Source: Plecoglossus altivelis
Lineage: Eukaryota > Chordata > Actinopteri > Osmeriformes > Plecoglossidae
Reading direction: 5' to 3'
DNA length: 64,000 bases
NCBI GenBank assembly: GCA_036571765.1
Contig: BROE01000014.1
Location: forward strand, 16,896,290 to 16,960,289
Below the pieces are notes generated by a model, which was given only the letters and a program-made list of their open reading frames with translations, searched no databases and had not been told where the DNA came from. Below, in pieces: positions 23,601 to 34,245 of the stretch (position 1 is its first letter; each line of letters begins with the position of its first letter). The position numbers and the translations under genes were made by a program.

Positions 23601-26003
23601 GAACCATAGTTTTATTGTTCATGTGGTTCAAATTTCAAATTGACCGCCTCTCCTCACTTCCTCCTCTTCTTCTTCTTCTCAGATTCTGCCGAGCGCCTCG
23701 AAGACAGAACTTCCTGGGTTTTGCCTCCTTCCTGGCCCAGCTGGGGCCACACCCCTTCCTGCCAGAGCTTCTGGGCGTGGTCTCTCTGCGAGCGCCCTTG
23801 GTTACCGTCGTCGAGGAGCTCGAGAACAGAGACCTGCTCAGCTTCCTGTGGAGGTGTAGGCAGGTAAGGATGCGGAACGAACTACAACACCCAAGATGAA
23901 TGAAGAACTACAACACCCAAGATTAATTAAGAATTACGAAACCTAATATTGAATGAAGGTAGTGAACCTTCACAGTGTTAAAACCACGGTGAGACTTGGT
24001 TTCAAATCCTGTATGTGTGTGTGTGCGCGCGTGTGTGTGTCAGGAAAACGCAGGCGGACAGCCTTCTTGCGAGATAACAGAGAGACGCATCTTCACTATG
24101 GCGACGCAAGTGGCCTCGGCTCTGGTTAGTATCGACAGCGAACTTGACTTTCAAACGCAGCCAAACGTTCACAGAAGGTTCTAGTCCAGTCTGTGATCTC
24201 CAGTCTACATGGTTGTCTTCGAGGTCTTCCTCTATCTACCTCCTCCCTCTTCATAACATCTGATGTTGGATAGATTCAAACATGAGGCTCTTCGCCTCTC
24301 CTCTCCTATTGGTCTAGTGACTACAGTGCGGATTCCGTGAGTGGGAGGAGCCAAGGAGAAGCTCACTTCCTGTGATCGCTAAACGTACGAATTCTCTTCC
24401 GTGATTCGTTCACAGGAGTTTCTCCACAGCCGAGACCTTCTCCATGGCAACGTCCGTGCTCGAAGCGTACTAGTCAGCCGGGAGATGACAGCCAAGCTGT
24501 GGGGTCTGAATGGGGTCTACACCAGGAAGAACCAGGGAGCCAATCACAGGGAGGAACCCGGCATGAAGAAATGGCAGGCACCAGAGCTATTGGTCAAGAG
24601 ACCTGCCAGTCAAAAAAGTGACGTGTGAGTTTTAGGAGTTTAGCTAGCATAGTTTGTTAATGTAAATACACCGTTTCAGACAAATGTCATCATACAAATA
24701 CAAACCTTGCAAGGTGCCCCTCCCTCCCATCCTGACCCTCCCTCCCACCCTGCTCCTCCCTCCCATCCTGACCCTCCCCCCACCCTGCTCCTCCCTCCCA
24801 CCCTGCTTCTCCCTCCTACCCTGCTCCTCCCTCCCACCCTGCTCCTCCCCCCTTCCCTGCTCCCCCTCCCACCCCTGTCCCTCCCTTCACCACCCCTGCT
24901 TCTCCCTTCCCATCCTGCTCCTCCCTTCCATCCTGCTCCTCCCTCCCTCCCACCCTCTCTCCCTCCATCCTGCTTCTCTCCTCCCACCGCCCCTCCCCTC
25001 CCCTGCCCCCATGCCTCTCTACTCAAATCCTGCCCCCCCTCCCTTCCCCCCCTCCCTGCCCCCTGCCCCCCTCCCTGCCCCTGCCCATACCCCCCTGCCC
25101 CCCCCCCCATCTTCAGATCAGCTGATTCTCCTTCATGTTTGTTTCCCCTCCAGATGGTCGTTTGGGATCCTGATGTATGAGATGGCCACACTGGGTAAGA
25201 TGTTCTGTCTCAGTCAAGATGGCTGCCTGTTACAGTTATACTGCCTCCTCTTGTGTTTGAACTTTAGTCTTAATCTTACCTGTTCTGTCCCCTCCCTCTG
25301 TCTCTCCTCCTCTCCCTCTGTCTCTTCTCCCTCTCTCCCCCTCCTTCTCTCCCTTCCCTCTCTCTCCATCCTTCCTCTTTCTATCTCTCCCCCTACCCTC
25401 TCCCCCTCCATTTTTCCCACCCCTCTCTCCGTCTCCCCCTTCTTCTTCTCCCTCCTCTCTCCCCTCTCCCTCGTCCTCCTCCTCTCTCTCCCTCCATCCT
25501 CTCTCCCCTCTCTCCCTGCTCTTTCCCTTCCCTCCCTCCTCTCTCTCTCCCTCCCTCCTCTCTCCTCTCTCCTCCCCCCTCCCTCCATCTCCCCTCAGGC
25601 GAAGCTCCTTTCTCAGACGTCTCAGTAAACGAGTTACTGCAGTTCCACCAAAGAGGCAAAATGTTGAGGAAGCCTGCCAGCTGTTCCAACACACTGTGGG
25701 TGTTTAAATAGCATCGATACGTCAAACATAACCACCATTGTGTTCTGTTCTAGTACATGTGATTTTGTAAACACGTTCTTTTAAAACCCAGTTTTCCCTC
25801 TCCTTTCCAGATATGCCACCATCAAAGCTTGCTGCCAATGGAAGGAGCAGGATCGAGCCTCGCTGGATGAGGTCACCCGTAAGCTCCAATCAGGGGAGAG
25901 GAGCGCTAACGATAAAGCCATCAAGGTGCCTGAGCCAATCAAAATCGAGCAGTACTTACAGGAGGCGGGGTATGGGGACTCCAACAACTACACTGTGTTC
26001 TGA
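19940..26003 (+). CDS. styk1: STYK1/NOK-like single-pass membrane pseudokinase
   Basis: Exons used: 19940-19997, 20296-20481, 21089-21427, 21856-22037, 22222-22302, 22594-22802, 25154-25194, 25599-25695 and 25811-26003. Phases close at 1386 nt, 461 aa (human STYK1 is 422 aa). There is a short N-terminus, a transmembrane segment (VIIVPVLLLASFLVTLIF, about residues 28-50), a cytoplasmic linker, then a kinase-like domain. STYK1 landmarks are YEQEVIIVP, ENRDLLSFLWRC and DVWSFGILMYEMATLG. Key catalytic residues are changed: the beta-3 Lys is Arg (NVVLRVLN), the HRD motif is HGN with no Asp (LHGNVRARS), and the DFG position is WGLN. Catalysis is therefore unlikely. Human STYK1 keeps HGD. Exons 4-6 are repeated at 23683-24624 (see separate entry); I chose the first copies because they keep frame. 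Reading ends NNYTVF, and AATAAA lies at 26415. Confidence 0.88.
20500..20890. repeat. TG-rich minisatellite in styk1-like intron 2
   Basis: GGGTGTTGTAGATGCTGTGT units are separated by (TG)n, changing to GTCATGGATGTTGTG units at the right. Copy number is about ten. It has no coding meaning. Confidence 0.9.
21459..23294 (+). repeat. Direct tandem duplication, copy 1 (1.8-kb unit with styk1 exons 4-6)
   Basis: From GGCCGTCTGTACAAGAG at 21459 to the CATCTTC after a poly-C tract near 23285, the sequence is repeated head to tail in 23295-25115. Equivalent positions are 1822-1836 bases apart. The unit begins inside styk1 intron 3 and contains exons 4, 5 and 6, ending with a C-rich CCTCCCTCCCACCCTGCT array. 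Copy 1 keeps an open coding frame. Confidence 0.95.
23295..25115 (+). repeat. Direct tandem duplication, copy 2
   Basis: Nearly identical to 21459-23294. Differences cluster in two places: the first ~110 bases, with scattered one-base gains and losses, and the exon-4 start. It also ends in the C-rich array, poly-C and CATCTTC, after which the unique intron continues to exon 7. Confidence 0.95.
23683..24624 (+). pseudogene. Second set of styk1 exons 4-6, exon 4 frameshifted
   Basis: Exon-4 copy 23683-23863 is 181 nt against 182 nt in the first copy. The missing base and swaps near GCCGAGCGCCTCGAAG shift the frame after the first few codons. Exon-5 copy 24044-24124 (81 nt) and exon-6 copy 24416-24624 (209 nt) are intact, with the same splice sites. 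Inclusion of both sets would repeat the kinase core and break the frame. This is either a real partial duplication with a decayed exon or an assembly duplicate of the other haplotype. Confidence 0.85.
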
Positions 26004-26414
26004 GTGGCAGCTGTGCCTGCCAATGAAACACATCCTACCAATTGTTTGTTTGGGGTATTTATAGCTGCTGCAGTTGTGGCAAATGTGGGGGTATATTTTT
26101 GTTAATTTTTTTTCCTTATACTTTAGTTTTAAAATGACAAAGTTACTGACAAAACTGGATTAAGCTCAGCTCAGTAGACTTGTAAAAACCACTGTGGTTT
26201 GACCTCTGGCCAGTGTAAGTAATACAGATGTCCTCATGTGGGTTACAAACAGGAGCCACTGTATTTGTATGTAATATATATGCTAGAAAAAAAACACATT
26301 TATAGATGCTCCCTAATTCCAAAGTGTCTGAAGTGGGACTTGACAGTGGTGGAAATGAAGGTTAATTTAATAGTAATATTAAACATTGTGTTTGCACATA
26401 CCTTGAACAATGTG

Positions 26415-26420
26415 AATAAA
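26415..26420 (+). promoter_or_regulatory. Polyadenylation signal, styk1-like gene
   Basis: AATAAA about 410 bases after the stop codon, in AT-rich 3' UTR and before the 17-bp minisatellite. Confidence 0.6.
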
Positions 26421-26454
26421 GACAGAATTGTGCCATATCTTAACAGAACTGCTG

Positions 26455-26825
26455 ACTGTGGTGTTTGCTGTCAGGAGTTGTTTGATAACAAGTGCTGTTT
26501 GCTGTTGGGTGGTGTTTGCTAACAGGTGGTGCTTGATAACAGGTGGTGCTTGATAACAGGTGGTGCTTGCTGTTGGATGGTGTTTGCTAACAGGTGGTGC
26601 TTGCTAACAGGTGGTGCTTGCTAACAGGTGGTGTTTGCTAACAGGTGGAGCTTGATAACAGGTGGTGCTTGCTAACAGGTGGTTCTTGCTGTTGGATGGT
26701 GTTTGCTAACAGGTGGTGTTTGCTAACAGGTGCTGTTTGCTGTTGGGTGGTGCTTACTTACAGGTGGTGCTTGCTAACAGGTGGTGCTTGCTGTTAGATG
26801 GTGTTTGCTGTTCAGGTGGCGTTTG
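26455..26825. repeat. 17-bp minisatellite downstream of the styk1-like gene
   Basis: The unit GGTGGTGCTTGCTAACA, with variants TTGATAACA and TTGCTGTTGGAT, has about 20 imperfect copies. Confidence 0.9.
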
Positions 26826-26829
26826 TGAT

Positions 26830-28038
26830 GAAGGAGGCGTGGACCCAGGTAGCTTGTTTCCAGTAACAGGTCAGGTTTATTGGTACCCTTGCACTGCATA
26901 CAGGGAGACGAGCTCCCTGATTGGCTCTCTCAGGAGCCAATCACGAGAACACCTATTGCAATTAAGTGACGTAACTCAAAAGCTACTAAATATGCTAAAT
27001 GTCCATGAAATAAGAAATAAGTACAAAAAAAAACAGTTGTATCTGATAAGATATATATATATATAGTAAATGAGCCAGGTCATTGAATGGCATGTCTGAG
27101 AGTCTGTGTTGACAGACTGATCTATAATGAATCTATCCTGTATAAAAGTGTTCAGTGAGGTGAACTGTATCGATGAAGTCCAAATCCTAACACTGGTTTA
27201 CCGTAGCACCGTTAAAGAAAAAAAGGCAACTTTTCTCAGGACGTTTGCATTTTAAGTCACTAGCGTGCACAGCATGTCCTCCTCCTGACACTGACACACA
27301 CACACACACAGTCACACACACACACGTCATCATGAACACTGCCATGAACACAGTCCATGATCACCAACCATCTGGAGAAAATACCTACATTTTGCACATT
27401 CATAGTCTAAGAAAGTCCAAGAGAATCCTCCGTTGCCCCGCCCACCCTCTGCACCGTGAACCCCACCTATTAATGATTGTTTTTCATGATGTGTGAGGAT
27501 GCGCATCACGCAAGCACACACTACCTTTAGACTCCCCCTCCCCCATCCTCCCCCATCCCTCTCCCATCCCTCTCCCCCACTCCCTCCCCCCTCCAGGCCA
27601 TCTCAGTCCTGTTATATTGCGGATTCTGGTCTTCGTCATGTGGATTACACTGAGGGGGGAAAGCTCTTTCATGGATTCCGGCTGGACGTCAGCCAGACAA
27701 CGTGCTGAAGGTGCAGTGATCCCTCCTCCTTGTTCTTCCAAACGTCCTTCCTCAGTTGAACGCCTCGTTTCAGGGATCATTCACAAAGTTGTTTCCTCTA
27801 ATCTCCTCTCCCCTCCCCCCTTCCTCCCCTCCTCCTCCCCCCTTCCTCCTCTCCCCTCCTTCTCCTCCTCCTCCTTCTCGCTCCAACTTCAGTCTTCAGT
27901 CTTGGAGGTTGTGGATGGACCTACAGATCTTGAGGGCTGGTCCCAGTTCCCCCCCTCTCCCCTCCTCCTCCTCTCCCCCCCTTCCTCCTCTCCCCTCCTC
28001 CTCCTCTCCCCTCCTCCTCCTCCTTCCTCCTCCAGTCT
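26830..28038. other. Intergenic region / probable phc1 3' UTR
   Basis: This lies between two convergent genes (styk1-like on plus, phc1 on minus). It has a short (AT)n at 27050-27064, (CA)n at 27296-27325, and C/T-rich tracts at 27535-27600 and 27800-28030. A fragment of the last phc1 exon is repeated at 27890-27950. No independent gene was seen. Confidence 0.5.
27890..27950 (-). pseudogene. Duplicated fragment of the terminal phc1 exon
   Basis: About 60 bases match 28032-28091, the last ~17 codons, stop and 3' flank of phc1, at an offset of 143 bases. On the minus strand it still reads LGPALKICRSIHNLQD then stop, with a few substitutions. C/T-rich arrays border both copies, so slippage or unequal exchange in those tracts is the likely origin. 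The fragment has no acceptor tract of its own. Confidence 0.85.
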
Positions 28039-31000
28039 TCAGTCTCGGAGGTTGTGGATGGATGCACAGATCTTGAGGGCTGGTCCCAGTTTGATGTTCA
28101 TGGTGGAGATCAGATGTTCCTCTTTGAGCAGCAACAGAGCCTGTCCGTCGATCTCCTGGGACAGGAACTGAGCAGCCAGCTCCTCACAGCCTGGGAAGGA
28201 TGAAGAGAGCATCATGTCTGTGTGTGTGTGTGTGTCTCTGTTTGTGTGTGAGTGTGTGTGTCTGTGTGTCTCTGTTTGTGTGTGAGTGTGTGTGTGTGTC
28301 TGAGTGTATGTCTGTGTGTCTGTTTGTGTGTGTGTGTGTCTGAGTATGTCTATTTGATTGTGTGTGTCTGAGTGTATGTCTGAGTGTATGTCTGTGTGTG
28401 TCTGTGTCTGTTTGTGTGTGTGTGTCTGAGTGTGTGTCTGTGTGTGTGTGTGTGTGTGTGTCTGTGTGTGTGTGTCTGTGTCTGTTTGTGTGTGTGTGAC
28501 TGTGTGTGCGCGCCTACAACATCTCCACCCTCCTGTGATTCCGTCTGAAGCGCAGCAGGAATACTGACCTTGCAGAGACGAGATGAACCTGCACACCTCC
28601 TCCACATTCCAGTGGGCGGGGCTCCCGGGAAGGAAGTTTTCCCCGTCCAATGGGAGTCCTCCAGGAGCCAAGCTCTCTGACTGAGGTCCGCAGTGGGCGG
28701 GCCTTGGGCAGGAAAGGGAGGAGCTTGGGGAGAGTGAGGGAGAATCTTCCTCCTCCTCCTCGCCGTCGCAGCTCGACGCGTCTTCTGAGCGACTGGACAC
28801 TGACCGACACTGCAGCCAATCAGAGAGGAGAGAGAGAGAATGACAGGGACATCCGCCACGGTGGATGAAAGCGACACAAGTGAGAGTTGCTGGTTGTAAA
28901 TATTGAGCCGAACCTTGACTGGCAGGTGCCGGCCAGTTATTTTGGCGCAGGCGATCTCTGAGCTGCTCCTGCGAGGACCCCTGCGTCTGACCACGGACTC
29001 GGATGGAGCCGGAGGCCCTGGAGGTCCTGCGCTAGCTCGCCCCCTGCTGGTGCGGAAGTGATGACTGCAGCTCACGTTGTACCTGGAGGAGAGGTGGGGG
29101 AGAGGGAGGGGAAAGGACAGGAGAGGAGAGAAGAGGGGAGGAGAAGAGAGGGGAGGAGAGGGGTGAAGAGGAGAGGGGAGGGGAGGAGAGGGGAGGGGAG
29201 GGGAAAGGAGAGGGGAGAAGAGGAGAGGGGAAAGGAGAGGAGAGGGGAGAAGAGGGGAGAAGAGGAGCGGAGAGGGGAGAAGAGGGGAGGCAGAGAGGAA
29301 AGGAGAGGAGAGGGGAGGCAGAGAGTTATACAGTAAGTCCCACACAGAAGTTTACTATATTTATATGAAAAGGTTCAAGTTGTGCCTTCATAGCAGCGAG
29401 TCACGTCACTCACCTCTTAGCACAAGTCTTAGAGCAGAACCTTTTGGAGCCTCGAAACTGGCTGGCCGGAGCGAAGCTCTCGCAGTACTCGCACTTCATC
29501 ACTGGACCAACAGAGGGCAGCAGTGGCACGCGTCAACACAAATCAACACCACAATCGCTGAATGAATCACATCCACGCAGTCCATAAACACTCAACTGCT
29601 AAATTTGCATGCATCTCACATTTGCATCTCACATGGATCTCCTCTGCAAAGGATTCAATAAAAAAACAAACACAGAGGACAGTCATGCAGAACAGATGGC
29701 TCTCCTGTCTGTGTCCCTGAGCAGGATGTGAGGGAGGCATCACAGGGGTCCCCAGGCACCGCTAGGGGCCCCCCCTCTGCTTCTGCCCCCCCTCCGGGAG
29801 GAGTGACAGACAGGATGCCCCCTGCATGTGTGTGTTCTCTCTACTGCCCCCAGCATGTGTGCGTGTGAAAGTACCACAAAGTGAGATCGCTAAAGGATGG
29901 TTGTGCTTAAACTGAGTGTTTTTGAGGACAGATGTGGAGGTGCACTGACCTGCAGGGCCTCCACTGTCCCCCATCTGGGCCCCGGACAGGGCGAACGGGC
30001 CCTCGGCCCTCTCTTTCACCAGCCCTGCCACCTGCCAATCACAGCAGAGCAGGCTGGTTAGACAGGAAGGACAGGAAGGGAAAGGGGAAGCATGGAGAAA
30101 AGATGCCTCTGGTCTGTGTCTAAGTGTGTTTGTTTGTGTGTGTCTGTGTGTGCGTGTGGTGTGTCTGTGCCTGTGCACGTGGTGTGCATATGCGTTTGTG
30201 TCCACGTGTGTGTGTCTGTGCATGTGTGCCCGTGCGCGTGTGTGGTGTGCACCCGTGTGTGTGGTGTGCACGTGTCTGTGCCCGTGCGTCTGTGCCCGTG
30301 CGTCTGTGCCCGTGCGAGTGTCTGTGCCCGTGCGAGTGTCTGTGCCCGTGCGCGTGTCTGTGCCCGTGCGAGTGTCTGTGCCCGTGCGCGTGTGCACTTA
30401 CAGGGAACGGTTCGGCTCCCTCCTGGATGACAAAGCCCTCGATGAGGTGTGTGAGGACCTGAGGTTTGACCACCGCCTGAGGGAGGGGGGGCCTGTCTGC
30501 CTGGCCCCCCAGCCCCCTGGACAGGGGCAGGGACAAGGACAGGGTGGGCGGGGAGGAGAAGGCAGCCACCGCCTCTGGAGCTGAGGAGAGGAGTGAGGAG
30601 GAAGGCAAGGAAGAACAGACAGGGAACTGAGAGTTACATATTTACCGATAGAAAACGACAGTATTTAAATACAGAAGACGATAACAGCCAGGTTCATTTA
30701 CCAGAGTCTTGTGTTGGGGCGGGGGAGAGAGGAGGAGCTGAGTCTCTCATTGGTGGACAGTCTTGCTGCGAGGGTTCTACTGCCATGTCATTGGTGGCAT
30801 CAGATTCTGACTTCCTCTTCAGAGAACCAACGGTAGGCTTTGTCTGTGAAGTGGGGGAGAAAACAGACAAACTGCTTAGCGAAACAACCAATTATTTATA
30901 CTTATAAGTCCTTCACTCGAACTATGTCAACGCAACGGATATTTTTGAAGAGACTAAGAAAAGGGTCCAAGAAAAGAAGCAATCTGGGACAGGATGACAC

Positions 31001-33390
31001 AGACTCTTGTGATAGTTACCATGGTGACGGTGTTGGTTGCCGTGACGGTGGCGGTGCTATCCTGTGGGCAGGCGCTCCGGGCCTGAGCCAGGGCCAGAGC
31101 CACGACCTGGGTGTTTCCTGTGGTGCCCTGCCTGGCCCCTACCAGCTGGACGGGGATGTGCGGAGGGTGGTGACCCCCGGCGCTGGCCTGGCTGCTGGGC
31201 GGAGCTGGGAGGATGGGCGGGGGGTGGCGGGGTGGCAGCTGGACGGGGAGGCGGTGGCTCTGGGGGGTCTTGGGCTGGATGGGCACGGGGCCCTTGTCAA
31301 CACTGGCCTGCTGTAGAGGCTGAACTACCAAGGTCTGAGTGTTGCCTGGTTTGGTAGTCACGGAGCTGATGGGGTAGCCCTGGGTGGAGGTAGGAACGTT
31401 GGAGGTGGGCACCAGTATGTGCGTCACCGTGGCAGCGGGGTTCACCGTGGTAACGGCTCGGGCCTGACAGAGGCCTGAAGGGGAGAGGAGGAGCTGGGAG
31501 AGAGGAAGAGTAGAGGAGGGGGTGGAGGAGGGAGGAAGAGGAGCAGCAGGAGCCATGTTGGGCTGGGTTCCGCCCTTGACGTTAGCGTTGGAGTGGCTGT
31601 AGCCAGCCATCTTGTTAGCCATCTGCTGCTGCTGAGGTGAGACGTGCGTCTGGGCCGGGCCCTGCTGGAACTGATGCGACGGCACCGAGTTCGGGCCTGA
31701 GAAGTGGTGCTGCGTCTGAGGTTGTTGTTGTTGTTGCTGCTGAGAGTAGTTGACTGCGTGAAAGAGACAAGAGATCAGCTGTTGGTTAGAGAGAGACCCG
31801 GCACGAGGTGCGTACAAGGGAAGGACGCCAGTGGAAAGGAACGCTCTCTCTCACCCGCGTCTTTCCTGGCGGGGAACTCTGACTTCACGGCCGCCAGTCT
31901 TGGCGTGGAAACACAGTGTAGGGCCAGATTCTGCACCTGAGAGGAGGAGAACAACAGAGACCAGAAGACAAGAGAGGGAGGGAGAGAGAGTAAGAGAGAG
32001 AGAGTGAGAGAGAGAGTTAGAGAGAGATAGAGAGAGTTATAGAGAGAGGGAGTTAGAGAGAGAGAGTGAGAGAGAGAGGGAGAGAGAGAGACAGAGAGAG
32101 AGTTAGAGAGAGAGACAGAGAGAGAGAGTTAGAGAAAGAGAGAGAGTTAGAGAGAGAGAGAATAAGACAAAGAGGGAGGTATAGTATTATGCTTGTGTAT
32201 GAAAAGCTTCAGGGAGAATGATCGCTTTCATTTGGCCCTCGTACCTGGTCGTTGTCTGATTGGACGCTGGAGGATGTGGGAGGGGCTTCAGTTTGCTGCG
32301 CCTGTTGCTGCTGCTGCTGCTGTGGCTGTTGCTGGGTAACTGTAGCTACGGCGGCAGTTGCTGTGCCCCCGGGCATGAATATGAGCTGGGAGGCAATGGG
32401 GGCCCTGAGAGAACGGTTCACCTGAAGGGTGACAGAGGAGGAGCCTCAGAGATGGTCATGTGACAGCGCGTGTACATAACAGGGGACACATAGAACGAGC
32501 TGACAATCATCTGGTTTCAAATCAGCACCACCAACGACACTCACTCTCAGGTACATCTGTCCCTGTCCCGCAGAGTTCCCGCCCAGCAACACTGATTGGC
32601 TGAGAGTTGATGACGTAGCAGAGGTAGCAGGTCCAAGAGGGCGGGGATTGGTCACTCCTCCCGCGGAGGTGGTGCTTAAGTTCACCTGTAAAAAGAACTT
32701 ATAGATCAGTTCCGGAACATTCAAATATATGACAAAGTTCCAGAACACTGGTATAGGACAGAGTTCTGGAACATTCTAGTATCTAAGAACTTACAGTGGT
32801 GGTGGCTTGAGAACCGCTGTTGCTAGGAGAGCTTGATTGACGACTGGCAGCAAGAGTGGCCTAGTATGGGGAGTGAGAGAGACACACACAAATAAAAAGC
32901 TGAAATGAAATGAAGCTATCGAGTAGCTTCAAGTCTTTGCATACATGCCAAACTGCTGGAAGGGTTTACCTGTTGCACAGCCGCCAGGTTGTGAAGCTGG
33001 GCACTGTTGATCTGCTGCTGCAACATGAGCTGCTGAAAGTACTGAGCTGCATTGGGCTGCCGTTGCAAGGCCTGGAGGGCCTACAACATCAACACACACA
33101 CACACACACACACGCGCACACACACAATAGGTCCTCAAAGACATTCTACACACCTAAAACTTTAAACCGTCCACACCTCTTTCTCATCATACATATTGAA
33201 GCAGCTTTGACGTAGATGATGTCTCTAAAACGATTGCTTAATACCTGTAGGACAATCAAACGCCTACCTGTACGGCTTGTCTCTCGTACAGAGACATGTG
33301 CGCTATTTGGGGAGGGCGGGAGTTTCCTCCAGTCTGAGCGTTCCCATTGGTCGAGCCAGAGCCTGCATTCTGGTCCTCACCAGTATCCAT
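28039..33390 (-). CDS. phc1: Polyhomeotic-like protein 1 (PRC1 component)
   Basis: Subunit of canonical Polycomb repressive complex 1 that polymerises through its SAM domain. Minus-strand exons: 33390-33268, 33080-32970, 32860-32795, 32685-32545, 32421-32245, 31936-31855, 31753-31020, 30843-30702, 30580-30402, 30031-29950, 29501-29414, 29082-28914, 28809-28569 and 28190-28039. The total is 2487 nt, 828 aa, with all phases agreeing; human PHC1 is about 1000 aa. The N-terminus has AHMSLYERQAVQ and ALQALQRQPNAAQYFQQ. Poly-Gln tracts follow in exons 5 and 7. The HD1 region is VKPQVLTHLIEGFVIQEG. The FCS zinc finger is CEYC, SQFRGSKRFCSKTCAKRYN. The basic motif VRRRGPRRSSSEI follows, and the C-terminal SAM domain (WNVEEVCRFISSLQG, IDGQALLLLKEEHL, MNIKLGPALKI) ends HNLRD. 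The N-terminus and the m6pr neighbour favour PHC1 over PHC2/3. Confidence 0.95.
28220..28500. repeat. (TG)n/TCTG complex microsatellite in phc1 last intron
   Basis: GTGTGTGTCTGAGTGTATGT-type units fill most of the intron between the two SAM-domain exons. Confidence 0.9.
29095..29330. repeat. Pure purine tract (GGGGA/GGAGA)n in a phc1 intron
   Basis: About 230 bases of A and G only or nearly so, with mirror-like GAGGGGAGAAGAGG words. On the gene strand it is a long pyrimidine tract upstream of the acceptor at 29083. Such homopurine tracts can form triplex (H-DNA) structures; that is inference. Confidence 0.85.
30125..30400. repeat. 18-bp GTGCCCGTGCGAGTGTCT minisatellite in a phc1 intron
   Basis: The units CTGTGCCCGTGCGAGTGT and CTGTGCCCGTGCGCGTGT recur at 30270-30390, merging leftwards into (TG)n. 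The array ends at the splice donor of the exon at 30402-30580. Confidence 0.9.
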
Positions 33391-34207
33391 ACTCTGCGAT
33401 ACGGAGGTGTTCAGTTACCAAACGGACTTTCAAGTCTTTTCTTGGCTTGGCTACTAACGAGAAACGCACGGACAACCGGCTCAAATCATTTCAGTCAGCA
33501 TAAATAATTGGACCCAATGTTGTTGCCAAATTATAACTATACAAATGTATTCCTATAACGAGTTCTGTGGATCTTTCTTATCACTAAAGTTTAATCAGTT
33601 GAGATTGTCTGGGTCCAGGATGCTGTCAACAACATGCTAGATGTGCGAGGGGGATATAAAATCACCTAGGGGCAAAACAGGACCTGCGTTTCAACCACAT
33701 TTCATAAATAATGATCGTGAACATCTGCTAGCTAACATGCATGCGCCGTGAGCCATTCATGCGATGACTGAATAACTTAGTTTCGGGAATGTAACAATAA
33801 AACAACGACGTCCATTCTGCAGCAACAGTGTATTTTCGTTAGCGCGGCTAGGATAGCCGCTTAGCGCGATAGCCAACAAGTTAACTGCAAGATATCTTTG
33901 CATCTTTCCTCACCTCGGTCTTCGGGACCTTTTGATTGCTTTACTCAGTGCTGAGGAAAACGGACACTTTTATGTGTGTATCTGTTGTGCAATCGTTTCA
34001 AAACAGTTTTTGCTGTTTTTTGGAAGATTTATTGATAAATCCGCTCTGCAAAATGCAAACAACGGCGACAGTCGATGGCTCGTGAAATCCCGCCCCAATC
34101 TGCATTCTGCTTCCGGCGCTAGAGTGACGACGACGTGAAGTTCCTCCCCTTCATTGCAGCCGGCGCTCTCTCTGTTAAAGAAACCCCCTCCCCTCCCCCC
34201 TGATCTA

Positions 34208-34245
<38 letters not shown>

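Noticed and set aside
28350..29345. 331-aa minus-strand frame
   Set aside because: Contains a real phc1 exon (29082-28914) but also reads through purine tract, introns and TG repeats; only the exon part is supported.
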